Below, one piece after another: positions 25,848-38,598 of a stretch of DNA of 64,000 nt (position 1 is its first letter; each line of letters starts with the position of its first letter). Made by a program: the position numbers and the translations under genes. This stretch comes from Pardosa pseudoannulata (lineage: Eukaryota; Arthropoda; Arachnida; Araneae; Lycosidae), in NCBI GenBank assembly GCA_032207245.1, contig CM063500.1, positions 32,423,775-32,487,774 on the forward strand. The letters are read 5' to 3'. The notes beneath the pieces were generated by a model. The model did no database searches. It saw nothing but the letters and a program-made list of their open reading frames with translations, and was not told where the DNA came from.

Positions 25848-26440
25848 AATAGGGCACAGAAGACACTTTTAAAGATCTAACACCTCATGATAAAAGACAT
25901 TAAGAGGAATTTATGCCTCTTGTATTCCAAATATAGCAAAATATCCTCTTCAATCTGTATCTTCTGAGGTAAAGAGTGATTTAAGTTCAATCGATGTCTT
26001 TTCATCAAAGATAAATATTAAGCCTTTAAATAATTATTTTTGTCTAATTAATTTTTCTAGTTTTGTGGGATTGAATTCGTGAATTTTATGGATATTTATA
26101 TCGCTTGGGAATTTATTAACTTGTAGTTATTGCTACAGTTAACTTTCTGATACCAATACATTGAACATTTTCTTCCCATAAAGCAAATATTTGCATTCTA
26201 AGCTAAATATCCCTTCGCTTAAAAACATATTTACTTTATACATTTACTTTAACATATTTACTATTAATATATATATAGATACTATTCATTGTATACATAC
26301 AAACTTTACCTTTAAAACTAAGTACAGATATATATAATACTATTAAATGTTTGAATACGATTTTAATAAATATTTAAAAATAGAAGACTACTGTATTAAA
26401 ATTGCCGAAAAACAAAAAAGTTTGTAAAATCTCTAAAATT
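25848..26440 (+). repeat. Dispersed repeat A, copy 2
   Basis: Contains the full middle section with TTTGTGGGATTGAAT and matches copies 1 and 3 throughout. No coding potential or terminal repeat is visible. Confidence 0.8.
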
Positions 26441-26759
26441 TGACCAATTTTTAGTAGGCTTTACTCTCTGTAACTTGACCACTGATGTTTTCTTGAATTA
26501 GATTTTTTCCTCTCGCTGTTCTCCACCTGGTTTCAAGGAATTTCTTTATCAGTCAATTGGATTATCTCATCAAAATTCGCAACCCCCCCCCTCTTTAGTG
26601 CTCCATTCATTGTTCACTTCCAGTATCGTACTATGGGAGGGAAATACCAGAGATTACCTAGCCTTTTGTTATAGAGAAATGATATTCCAGCCTTTTGCAT
26701 GTTTTCATTTCTTGGATTGGCTGTAATTGCTGAAATATGTAGAAAAAGGTCAGGAGAGG

Positions 26760-27229
26760 GGGTATGTGTGTAGCTGTGTAGCATTGAATGAACTAACTAC
26801 CTCCTAAACTGCTGGGCTGGTTTTGATGAAATTTTTGTGTATGTAATTAAATGGATTCAAGAAAGGTTTAGATTCACAATTCGATCCGATAGAAAATGAT
26901 TTTTATTACAAATTCAGAATGGCAATCTTTTTGAAATTATTGTAATGCCACTTGACACCATTTACTGCCAAAGTGTTTGTGGCGCAGTGGTCGGTGCAGC
27001 GGGTTTCAGTACTAGAAGTCTCAGGAACGAATTCCCGTACAGGTGAGGTAGGAATTTTAATTTAATCTAATTACTTTTGCGATGTCTGTACGTGTGGTGG
27101 CGTCAAGTATTTTTTAAATATTTCCTTACTTTCCCATTCATACGGTCCAGTTTATAATTTACTTAAAAACATTTTACAATTTTTGCATTTGTAGCGTTAA
27201 AACAGGACAACGTTTGTCTGGTCGTCTAG
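26760..27229 (+). mobile_element. Helitron-like non-autonomous element, plus orientation
   Basis: Shares with the minus-strand copy at 30502-30950: TTTAGATTCACAATTYGATC, the AATCTAA(T/C)TACTTTTG block, CAAGTATTTTT, and a terminal GCGTT(A/G)AAACAGGACAACG. The 3' end has a small hairpin (GACAA-CGT-TTGTC) about 11 nt before CTAG, then T, which fits the CTRR ending of Helitrons. The 3' end runs straight into TA/ATCT microsatellite. The 5' boundary is approximate. Confidence 0.5.
26978..27045 (+). other. tRNA-like module inside the Helitron-like element
   Basis: GTGGCGCAGTGGTCGG resembles an A box, and GGAACGAATTCCC, about 40 nt on, resembles a B box. This may be a captured SINE head. Not a functional tRNA. 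Confidence 0.35.
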
Positions 27230-27230
27230 T

Positions 27231-27266
27231 ATATATCTATATCTATCTATCTACCTATCTAACTAT

Positions 27267-27346
<80 letters not shown>

Positions 27347-27353
27347 ATATATA
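27231..27353. repeat. ATCT/TA microsatellite
   Basis: A few ATCT units followed by (TA)n, bounded on the left by the Helitron-like 3' end and on the right by the LTR-like block. Confidence 0.95.
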
Positions 27354-27775
27354 TGTAATGACATTTTTATCACTTTCTGTTTAAGATTCTACTTTCCCGG
27401 TAATTCTTCTTAAGGAACCTTAGCGAATATTTTCGAATGTTTGATTGTAGAAATCCTTCCGGTTCCATACCTAAAAGTAGAGTTCTAACGCTTAGGTTAC
27501 ATCACCCACCTGACTTCATGCAATAGCTGATTGGTCTGCACAAATGACTATTTAAGCAAATATCTAGAGTTCCATTACAATTTTTGGTATGGTGTTTTCG
27601 TATAAGTTTAGTTTTGTATAAGGTTTCGTAAGATTCTTTGATATATTGACGAATAAACGAAATAAAATTGTATTTTCGAGTGTCTTGATTGCCTTCTCAT
27701 TGCGAGGTCCCACGAGTGAAGGGCGGTGAAAACCGCCCCGGACTCTACTTCGTAATGAGAGATAAAGTCTTATTG

Positions 27776-27777
<2 letters not shown>
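27354..27777 (+). mobile_element. Solo LTR-like element
   Basis: Starts TGTAATGACA and ends near TTATTGCA. It contains ACTATTTAAGCAAA as a TATA-like box near 27548 and GACGAATAAACGAAATAAAA as a poly(A)-signal-like site near 27650. A highly structured GC-rich segment follows, where an LTR's U5 would lie. It sits between two microsatellites, so target duplication cannot be read. The family is undetermined. Confidence 0.45.
27695..27760 (+). other. 66-nt rod-shaped hairpin with GAAA tetraloop
   Basis: The outer stem 27695-27708 with 27747-27760 pairs all 14 positions (two G-U). A middle stem pairs GAGT (27714-27717) with ACTC (27742-27745). The tip GGGCGGT-GAAA-ACCGCCC (27721-27738) is a perfect 7-bp stem closed by a GNRA loop. 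It lies at the 3' end of the LTR-like block. Confidence 0.8.

Positions 27778-27873
<96 letters not shown>
27776..27873. repeat. (CA)n(TA)n microsatellite
   Basis: About ten CA units then about 40 TA units, followed directly by dispersed repeat A copy 3. Confidence 0.95.
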
Positions 27874-27874
<1 letters not shown>

Positions 27875-27879
27875 CACTT

Positions 27880-28330
27880 TTCCTTCATAGTAGACACAGT
27901 TCATAATATTGTATAGAAAAAACACTTTCTTTTTATAGAAGACGCTTTTAAAGATCTAACACCTCATGATAAAAGACATAAATCGGAAATTATGCCTATT
28001 GTATACCAAATATAACAAAAATTCCTCTTTAATCTGTATCTTCTGAGGTACATAACGATATATGTTTAATCGATACCTGGTCATCTAGGATAAATATTAA
28101 GCGTTTGAATATTTATTATTGTCTAATTTCTTTTCTAGATTTGTGGGATTGAATCCACTAATATCATGTATATTTATATCCCTTGCGAATTTATCAACTT
28201 CTAGTTATTACAACAGTTAACTTTCTGATACCAATATATTGAACATTTTCTTCCCATAAAGCAAATATTTGCATTCTACACTAAATACCATTTTGCTTAA
28301 ATAACATATTTACTTTATAAATTTACTTAA
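27880..28330 (+). repeat. Dispersed repeat A, copy 3
   Basis: Matches copies 1 and 2 from ACAGTTCATAATATTGTAT to the GCAAATATTTGCATTCTA region. Like copy 1 it immediately follows a TA tract. Confidence 0.8.
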
Positions 28331-30220
28331 AGTAGTAAATTATAATTTTACGGCAACGTAAAAAAGGTATTCCTGTAAGGATAATATTATGTTGAGATAC
28401 TGTCATCTCTTTCTACATAAAACATGAAAACTCAGATTTTTATTTTGAATAAAATGTTTGTAGGTACATTATAAAGATAAAAGATAATTTTTATTTCTTT
28501 TTCTCTATAGTAAAGCAGCAGTAAAATATTTTTAGAAATAAATAATTTTAATATTACGCATTAAATTACATCTACAATAATTTTAACCCTCAGAACATTG
28601 AATATTTTTTTTTCGTTTCAATGCACAGTTTTTAAATAGATTTAATGAGAAATAAATTAATTTTCAAATATTATAAATTACTGTAAATTTCTGAAGTAAG
28701 ACATTTAATTATTAATTAATTTAATTAACAAAACAATTAGTACAATTTTTAATGAAGGAGTCGCATACACCTTACTGGAAAGGAGTACAGAAAGTCTATT
28801 TTAAATGAACATAAATTTCTTAATACATGATAAAATTATATTAAATATTTTACGACCATTAAGACTTAATTAATTTATTATAAGTTCACTTAATTATCTA
28901 TCTTTTTAATTTCATTACAGAATATCTCTGATAATTTAGAATAAAATAAAGCTGTATTTCATTACAATCTGTAATATTTAAATAATTGTAAGATAATAAC
29001 TCTATTCGAATTTAATCTATCTTTTAAATATTAATATATATGCATATTTGTTCGCGAATATAATGTATTAATTGTTCTATAATTTTCATTATAATCAAAT
29101 AAGATGTATTATTTCTCTATTTTTAAAAAATTTAAATTATTCTTTAATAATTCACAAATATTTATTTAGTTTTATGATGTACTAAAAACCTGGTCTTTTA
29201 AAACAGGTACAATATTATCTTGCTTTAGGATGGCTTTTTAAGATACAGAAACTTAAAATATTCCTTTTAATTAAGAAAACCTATTATTAAATTCTGAATA
29301 TATCATTGTAAATATACATAGTTTTGTTCTACTTAATTTAATTAGTGGTAATGTTTTGTTAATCTAAATCTTTATTAATTAAAAATATGCTGAAATATTT
29401 TGTGCTATTGGAAATTTAGTCTCAAAGCATTCTTTGATATTTCTGTATTTTTGATAGATATAAGTATTCAAAATAATATTTATATAACAGAAAAGAATAA
29501 TTATAGTAATTAAAAAAATCTCTTCAGTATATTTTTAAGATTTTTAATCAAATATAAAAATTTGTTACACTTATTTATGCTGACCATCAAAACCTTTGTC
29601 TCAAAAATAAAAAAATTCACTTTAAAAACATTTTTTCATTTTAAATCTTTAAATACATTAAAATATCGAAAAAGTTACTACAAAGAATTGTAAAATTCCC
29701 TTCCAGAAAACTTTGAGTAAGAATTAAAAATTTCATTCATTAAAAAGCAAAGAAAATTTCTAGCTTTTTTCCTAAACGATGTTATTTATGAAATAACATC
29801 GCTTTATACTTTTCGACAATATTCTACGAAATAAAAAAGGTTAAAATACGTAGCTCCTTTTTCACTTTTTTTCCTTGGTCCTAATATTCGAAACTTTCTG
29901 AACATTGCTTACTCAAGCAAAAAGAATCCTCGTGGAAGAAGGCCAAAAACTTTTGTTCTTATCACCACGGCTAACACTGAACACGTTCGCGAAACGACAG
30001 AAAAAAATATCCGAAGGAGAAAGCTAGATTTTACGCTTTTGCATTAAAAAAAGATGTGTTTTATGAAAAAGAAGGAGACTAATGTGGTATTAAATAGCCT
30101 CTTCCAAAGGCTGTTTTCGTGTACTATTTTAAATCACTCAAAGTAGCTTGACAGCTATAACAAAAGAAGCTAATTGTGAAACTCTATACTAAAGTTAAAA
30201 GAAACTATCTAAATTTCTGA
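28331..30220. other. No gene seen; one short perfect hairpin
   Basis: About 1.9 kb of AT-rich sequence. At 29777-29801 CGATGTTATTT and AAATAACATCG form a perfect 11-bp stem with loop ATG. Nothing else is recognised. Confidence 0.5.
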
Positions 30221-30221
30221 T

Positions 30222-30950
<729 letters not shown>

Positions 30951-31190
30951 AACGAATTTGAAATAAGAGATAAAACAATACTTATATTATTTCAATTACC
31001 AATTTTTCTGTATCGATATTACACTCATGTCCATAAATTAAGGATAACTCAGAATCACACAGAAATTGAGGTCTAAAATAAAAATTTCACCTGTAGAATT
31101 ATCACACACATCTTGAAAAAGAATATGCAAATTACAGGAAATTACAAGATGGCGCGAATAGTACGTCACAATGACGAGAGTGTATGAAAG

Positions 31191-31202
31191 GGGTATATAA
31201 GG
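31191..31202 (+). promoter_or_regulatory. TATA-like box ahead of the Tc1-like reading frame
   Basis: GGGTATATAAGG lies about 80 bp before the ATG at 31272, a reasonable distance for a core promoter with a short 5' leader. Confidence 0.4.
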
Positions 31203-31271
31203 AATGGTAGCAAAGAAGTAAAATTGTTCACAAGCTTTTTAAAAGCCTTTCAGTGCAATAAACACATAGTT

Positions 31272-31691
31272 ATGGCACAAAGGACGCATTTGGATGATTT
31301 TTTACATGGTAGAATTATCGGACGACTGGAATGTGGACGTACCCAGCTGGAAGTATCCGAGGAACTTGGAATCGCCCAGAGTGTCATCTCCAGGCTTTGG
31401 CAACGATTCAAACATGATGGTAATGTTAGTAGATGTTACAGCACAGGTCACCCCCGAGTTACTACGCCGAATGATGACCGGTATTTGGCAGTTACTGCCA
31501 AAAGAAACATACGGAGCACAGCATCAGACCTGTCTCGTCAACGCCCTCCCAACTGTCTATCGGAACTTCGGAGGGCATTGCTTGATCAGTGGTGTAATTT
31601 TCCCCAAGATCAGATTGATAATCTGATACTCAGCATGCGTAGGCGTTGTAACGCTTGTATTGCATCGTCCGGGAGACATACTCCGTATTAA
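31272..31691 (+). CDS. Tc1-like transposase derivative without its catalytic core
   Basis: The 139-residue open frame starts MAQRTHLDDFLHGRIIGRLE, the usual start of spider/insect Tc1-like transposases. It continues through two helix-turn-helix subdomains (GRTQLEVSEELGIAQSVISR, then the GHPRVTTPNDDRYL linker and NIRSTASDL). At about residue 90 it jumps in frame to the far C terminus: CLSELRRALLDQW and IDNLILSMRRRCNACIASSG, ending HTPY. The DDE catalytic domain, about 200 residues, is missing, yet no stop or frameshift occurs. The product could bind the terminal repeats but not cut DNA. I chose the ATG at 31272 over 31224 because it matches the family start. A role as an inhibitor of related transposons is inference; it could equally be an untranslated passenger. 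Confidence 0.75.
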   Translation: MAQRTHLDDFLHGRIIGRLECGRTQLEVSEELGIAQSVISRLWQRFKHDGNVSRCYSTGHPRVTTPNDDRYLAVTAKRNIRSTASDLSRQRPPNCLSELRRALLDQWCNFPQDQIDNLILSMRRRCNACIASSGRHTPY

Positions 31692-31920
31692 CCATCATAC
31701 TAACCGTGTTATACTGTTTTCTGTAAATAGGTTCTTTTTTGAAATTTGCTCCAGGAAGTAAAAATCGCAATTTTTATTAATTATGTCAAACAATATAGCA
31801 TCTTTTTTGCTCTTTACCTTTTGTTTAATAAATAGACTTTACAAATAAGTCAAATTTGTTTTGCTTTTGTCTCTTTCATTGCCTGAACTTCATTATCCTT
31901 AATTTATGGACATGAGTGTA

Positions 31921-33764
31921 TTTTAACTACTGTTATTATCAATTTAAATAAATTGCATATAAGAGTTCAATTATCAAATATTATCGATAGTCGAGCAAAT
32001 AAAAACGGGTAAAAAAATAACAGTAAACAACAACGACAATTATTTACTACGATATTCGTCTTAATGAAATTTGTGGGTGTGTATTTTTGAATTTCTCATC
32101 AAATAATAAAAATATTAACAAGTAATAAAAATATTATTTAAACTTAATTCTACTATTTCATTCATATACAAACATGTATTAATAAACTAACATAAATTTA
32201 CCATCACTAAACTATATAAACAAGATTTTATCCTTTTCAGTTTATTGTAAGGAAAAAAATTATAAAAATGTATACAATTTTAGTTTAAATATTTAGAAGC
32301 CATATGTATTTAAAATCTATTTTCTTAATAAAGGAACTCGTTATGTAAATGTGTATTAATGTATACTTCATATTTTCGTTATTATTTTTATAAAATATAA
32401 TTTAAAATACAGAATTTATCAAACAGTAATCGGAATGATGCTTTATGAATTTTAAATTATTTCACTATTAAACTGTCTGTTTTAATATGAATATCAAAAA
32501 AATTTCAAGTGAAAAGTTTTTAATGGAATTTTTTTTTGTTTCATGTCATATGCAATGCGAGAGCTTTTCGTTAAATTTTTCAATAGTTCATGTAAATTGT
32601 ATGGATTTTCGCTGATGCACCATTTCAAAAATGAAGTTCATTTGCGAAGAGTGAAAACAGAATAATTACACATAATAAATTTACTGCTGACCATAAAATT
32701 ATTGATAAAAGAATACACAATTGAAAATTTGTGAGCCTTTTCTAAAGCCGTTATCGAAATTCACTAAGGAATTGCTTTAAGAAAAGCATTGATTGAACAA
32801 ATTATTTTAGTAATTGTTTATAAATAAAACCTCTAGTTATTCATTAAATAAGGGATAAAACAATCACAATAACGATATTTATTCAAGATACGACTTTTTT
32901 CACAAACGAACAAGTTAAAGGAACACTTTATAATTTATTTGAAATTTCCTACTTGAAAGATAAATTTATTTCATCAAAACCTCAAAGTATGTTTTTTACA
33001 GTGTGATATTTATCTTTAAAGCTGAACTGTAAACGTTCCAGGTGTCTAATTTATCTTAAACTTACTCAAGTTTTTACAGAATGTTTAAAAACTTTTTTCT
33101 CTCTAGCTTCGTTTTAGTAATATTTTCAACAACGGAATACAAAGGTTTAATTCTGTCATAAAACACATTATGAATTTGTAAAGTATTCAGCTATTCATCA
33201 GTTTACTTGTACACTCATTCTTTTATTTATTATTAGTGTATAATACCAAAAAACATGCTAAAATATTGTACAAGTATAAATTTTTGAGATTTTACACATC
33301 TTGTAATTAACATATATATCTGATGCCTAATTCCAATTAAATTCATTAAAATATAACTTAATAAAAATAAGAGTAACTGGATAATGTTAAAATCATTAGG
33401 AAAAAATTTAATAATTTTGTTCACTAACTTTGTTGTATAACTTTTTATTATATCTTTCTTGAATAGTTAAAATTATATAATCAATGCTTTATTCCTCAAT
33501 ACAACTTATTTAGTAAGTTTTACTTATCTATTTATGAAACAATATAAATATCACTGAAAATAATATTTTAAATGTTTATTATAAGAGTAGAGGTTAGATG
33601 TAAATTGTTATCCTGATTAATGATTTTTTTTTATCTTTAATATCCTTCACAAATTTGTACCAGGATTATACTTTTTTACTTAAATTAAATTCTGTTCCTA
33701 GATTTTTAATCTACACGAATGCATTTTTTGTACATTTTAATGTTTTATTTATTTTAAATCTTTA
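31921..33764. other. No recognisable feature
   Basis: AT-rich, no supported gene or clear repeat. Confidence 0.45.
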
Positions 33765-34945
33765 TTAATAGTACTACTGAAGAAATATTTAAAATTATTA
33801 AATACTATAGAACTACAGATCAAAAGTCATTTATTATCTTAATTTATTTATATTTTTATCGTTAAAATCCTTCAGTAAGCCTTAATAGTACTACTGAAGA
33901 AATATTTAAAATAATTAAATACTTTAGAACTACAGATCAAAAGTCATTTGTTATCTTAAATTATTTATATTTTTATCGTTAAAATCCTTAAGTGTAGGGC
34001 CTACTAAAAATCCTTCAGTAAGCCTTAATTGCACTACTGAAGAAAATATTTAAAATAATTAAATACTTCAGAACTACAGATCAAAAGTCATTTGTTATCT
34101 TAAATTACTTATATTTTTACCGTCAAAATCTTTCAATAAGCCATACTAAAAATTGTTCAGAAAGCCTTAATAGTACTACTGAAGAAATATTTAAAATAAT
34201 TAAATATTTAAGAAATACAGATCAAAAGTAAATTGTTATCATAAATTATTTATATTTTTATTGTTAAAATCCTTAAGTAAGGCCTACTAAAAATCCTTAG
34301 TAAGCCTTAATGGCACTACAGAAGAAATAGTTAAAATAATTAAATACTTCAGAACTACAGATCAAAAGTCATTTGTTATCTTAAATTATTTATATTTTTA
34401 TCTTTAAAATCCTTCACTAAGCATTAATAGTGCTACTGAAAAAATATTTAAAATAATTAATTTTTTTAGAACTACATATCAAAAGTCGTTTGTTATCTTA
34501 AATTGTTTATATTTTTATCGTTAAAATCCTTCAGTAAGCTCTACTAAAAGTCCTTCAGTAAGCCTTAATAGTACCATTGAAGAAATATTTAAATAATTAA
34601 ATCCTTTAGAACTACAGATCAAAAGTCATTTTTTATATTAAATTATTTATATTTTTATCGTTGAAATCCTTCAGTAAGTTCTACTAAAAACCTTCAGTAA
34701 GCCTTTGTAGTACTACTGAAGAAATATTTAAAATAATTAAATAATTTAGAACTACAGATCTAAAATCATTCGTTATCTTTATCTATTTATATTTTTATCG
34801 TTAAAATCCTTCAGTAAGCCTTAATAGTACTACTGAAGAAATATTTAAAATATTTAAATACTTTAGAACTACAGATCAAAAGTCCTTTGATATCTTAAAT
34901 TATTTATATTTTTATCGTTAAAATCTTTAAGTAAGCCCTACTAAA
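33765..34945. repeat. Tandem array, about 9 units of 115-150 bp
   Basis: Units share TAATAGTACTACTGAAGAAA, GAACTACAGATCAAAAGTCA and TTTATATTTTTATCGTTAAA. Length differs because some units contain an extra CTACTAAAAATCCTTCAGTA block. Many unit junctions hold CTTCAGTA...TACTGAAG, an 8-bp inverted repeat. Confidence 0.9.
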
Positions 34946-35373
34946 TTCATATCTTGCTTACGTATAAATAATAATTAAATTCCCTTACTATAACATAACT
35001 GTTGCAGGGATGACAATTTGATATTTTTGCAACAGCAATTCTTCACGTTGTGTTTATCTTTCCTGAGTTAGTTTGAATTTATTGAAAAAATATTTCACTG
35101 TGATTTCAATTTCCTTGTTCTCGTCTATGTACGCTGCGAAAATCAAACCGACTGTGACTCCTTGTTTTGTTTAGTTTCATACGCATGAAAATATTTTTAG
35201 TTCTTTTGCAACAAAAAGTAACTCATCATAAAAGTGCCCTGAAGAAAAAAACCTGCAAAAAACTGGCTTTGTTTTCATGTTTCCGTATATTTACATAAGC
35301 TTGCTCTTTGCTGAAGGAGATTAACTTCTAAGAAAAAAAAATAGTAACAAAGAAATACCTTCAGTGAACATTC
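34946..35373. other. No recognisable feature
   Basis: AT-rich spacer between two arrays. Confidence 0.45.
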
Positions 35374-35742
35374 TCCATAGAAATGATTTTATTATTTCTT
35401 GGACAGTAAATCTTTTCCATTAAAAATATTTTTAAGCAAGACTTGATTTGGAAATAAAGAAGTTCATTAAAAGTGAAATGCAAATACGTCCATTTGCATT
35501 TTAAATTTAAAATATAGAAAATCCTGATTTCATTAACACTAAACTCATCGAGAATATTGTTATATTGTTCAACATTTAATGTATAATTTTAAATGTCTGA
35601 TAAAATATAAAAGCATTTTATAAAAAGTATAAAATAATTTTTAAACATAATTGCAATTGCGATATTTTGTACAGCTTTAATATATTTAATGAGTTTAAAA
35701 TATAATACCTTTAAATATAGTATACGTATTGTTAAAACTTAA

Positions 35743-36132
35743 CCGTTAGCCCGTCAGTGTTCCAGTAATGGAACACGATTTTTAAAATAAAAAATACACA
35801 TAAAAATAAAATTTTATGAATAATACTTTTACATACAATTGAACATGACATTATAACGTAAAGTTTACAATCAATTATATTATATTTAGATAATTATTTA
35901 TTTTTTTACGATTTTTTGAATTTTGCTATATTTTGTCATTTTTACTCTCCCTTACAACTAAATTTACCAAAATTCATTTTTAAATTGAAAAAACACTATA
36001 CTTTAAAATATATCATTACATAACATATCCTACGTAAATACAACAAAAGCAAAATTTTATTTTTAAATTTTAAAGGTATAATTTAAGTTTTTATGTCTAT
36101 GTTCCATTATTGGAACTTTGGTTTTTCAAGGG
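35743..36132. mobile_element. piggyBac-like MITE, copy in unit 1
   Basis: Left flank TTAA then CCGTTAGCCCGTCAGTGTTC. The right end on the minus strand is CCCTTGAAAAACCAAAGTTC, beside TTCA (a mutated TTAA). Both ends continue into a CCARTAATGGAACA palindrome. About 390 bp. TTAA targets with CCC-type ends are typical of piggyBac elements; the call rests on the ends only. Confidence 0.5.
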
Positions 36133-36977
36133 TTCATTTTACATTTATGTGCAAAGCATTGTTTGACATTGCAAACATTTCATTTTGCTTTCAGATAAGA
36201 ATAGCAACTTTTCTAAATAAAATAAATAAATAAAGCTGCAATACTTCGAAAGAATTATAACATTGGCCCTTGACATTGATGTTCACTTTAGTAATTTTAT
36301 AAAAATAGAAAGAAATTATTTTGATAAGGTAGCTTAACATGTGTTTGCGGGGGGCGGGGACTTTCCCCTGCGCCTTTGGAGACAAGTGCAATTTCACAAA
36401 AAAAGGTGTCTTATTGCATATGTTGCTGTAATAGTTATAAGTTTCCTTTTAGATAAAGTTTTTCTTAGTTTTGTTGGATGACAGTCAAAAACGTGCATGT
36501 GGGCTTTCTATGTGTTTTATTCATAAAGGTTTCATACATTTAACACCATGTCTAAAATATAACTTACAGTAAAAGAAACTACCGCCTTTCTAGAAACTAT
36601 TTTGGATTCTAATTATCCATAGAAATGATTTTATTATTTCTTGGACAGTAAATCTTTTCCATTAAAAATATTTTTAAGCAAGACTTTATTTTTAAAGAAA
36701 AAAGTTCATTAAAAGTGAAATGCAAATACGTCCATTTGCATTTTAAATTTAAAATATAGAAAATCCTGATTTCATAAACACTAAACTCATCGAGAATATT
36801 GTTTGACATTTAATGTATCATTTTAAATGTCTGATAAATTATAAAAGTATTTTATGAAAAGTATAAAATAGTTTTGAAACATAATTGCAATTGCGATAGT
36901 TTGTACAACTTTAATGTATTTAATGAGTTTAAAATATAATATAACTTTAGAAATAGATACGTATGATTAAAACTTAA

Positions 36978-37361
36978 TCGTTTGCCCGCCAACGTTCCAA
37001 AAATAGAACATGAATTTTAAAACAAAAAATCCACATGTAAAAAAACGTTTATCAATACATTTACATGCAATTTAACATAACATTATAAAGTATTTTTTAC
37101 AATCAGTTTTATTATATTTAGATAATTATTTATTTTTTCTACGATTTCTTTACTTTTGCTATATTTTGTCAATTTTACTCTCCCTTTAAATTAAATTTAC
37201 CAAATTCCATGTTTAAATTGAAAAAAACGCAATACTTTATATCATTACACACGATATCCCACTGAAATACAACAAAAGCAAAATTTTAATTTTAAATATT
37301 AAAGGTAAAATTTACGTTTTTATGTATCTGTTCCATTACTGGAACACTGGCGTATCAAGGG
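36978..37361. mobile_element. piggyBac-like MITE, copy in unit 2
   Basis: Same structure as in unit 1: TTAA at 36974-36977 on the left, TTCA at 37362-37365 on the right, GTTCCATTACTGGAAC palindrome near the right end. It was copied with the tandem unit. Confidence 0.5.
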
Positions 37362-38212
37362 TTCATTTTTCATTTATATGTAAATCATTGTATGGTATTG
37401 CAAACATTATTTTCTTTTGCATTCATATAAGAATAGCAACTTTTCTATATAAAATAAAGAAATAAAGCTCCAATACTTCAAAAGGATTATAACATTGGCC
37501 CTTGACTTTGATGTTCACTTTAGTAATTTTATAACAATAGAAATAAATTATAATTAAGGTAGCTTAACATGAGTGTGGGGGTAAGCAGGGGCTTTCACCT
37601 GCGCCTTTGGAGACAAGTGCAATTTCACATAAAAGGTGTCTTATTACATATATTGCTGTAATAGTTATCAGTTTTATTTGAGATAGAGTCTTTCTTAGTT
37701 TTGTTGGATGACAGTCAAAAACTTGCATGTGGGCTTTCTATGTGTTTTATTCATAAAGGTTTCATAAATTTAACACCATGTCTAAAATATAACTTCCAAT
37801 ACAAGAAGCTGCCGCCTTTCTAGAAACTATTTTGGATTCTGATTATCCATAGAAATGATTTTATTATTTCTTGGACAGTAAATCTTTTTTCATTAAATAT
37901 ATTTTTAAGCAAGACTTTATTTGAAAATTTAAAAAAATGTCATTAAAAGTGACATGCAAATATGTCCATTTGCATTTTAAATTTAAAACATAGAAAATCA
38001 TGATTTCATAAACACTAAACTAATCAAAAATATTGTTTGGCATTTAATGTATCATTTTAAATGTCTGATAAATTATACAAAAATATTACTAAAAATATAA
38101 ACTAATTTTGAAACATATTTGTAATTGAGATTTGTTATATAGCTTTACTGTATTTAATCAGTTTAAAATATAATATATATTTAAGAATAGTATACATATA
38201 ATTAAAACTTAA

Positions 38213-38598
38213 CCGTTTGCTCCCCAATGTTCCAATAATGGAACATGATTTTTAAAATAAAAAAATCACATGTAAAAAAAAACTTTTATCAATATTGCTT
38301 TTACATACAATTGAACATGACATTAAAAACTATTTTTTACAATCAGTTTTATTTTGTTTAGATAATTATTTATTTTTTATGTTTTTTTTTAAATTTGGCT
38401 AAATTTTACCAATTTTACTATCTCTTACAATTAAATTTACCAAAATTCATGTTTAAATTGAAAAAACGCAATACTTTAAAATATATCATTAGACAACATA
38501 TCCTACTGGAATACAACAAAAGCAAAACTTTAATTTTAAATTTTAAAGGTAAAATTTACGTTTTTATGCATCTGTTTCATTATTGGAACATTGGTGTT
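38213..38598. mobile_element. piggyBac-like MITE, copy in unit 3 (right end deleted)
   Basis: TTAA at 38209-38212 and a GTTCCAATAATGGAAC palindrome on the left. The right terminus has lost the TATCAAGGG present in unit 2. Confidence 0.5.

Larger units (their letters stand above)
31022..31918 (+). mobile_element. Tc1-like element with internal deletion
   Basis: Perfect 26-bp terminal inverted repeats start CACTCATGTCCATAAATTAA at 31022-31047 and are mirrored at 31893-31918. TA flanks both sides (31020-31021, 31919-31920), the standard Tc1/mariner target duplication. At 897 bp it is far shorter than the usual 1.3-1.7 kb. A TATA-like GGGTATATAAGG lies at 31191 and an AATAAA at about 31829. Perfect ends suggest the copy is young or was recently mobilised by a helper. 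Confidence 0.92.
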
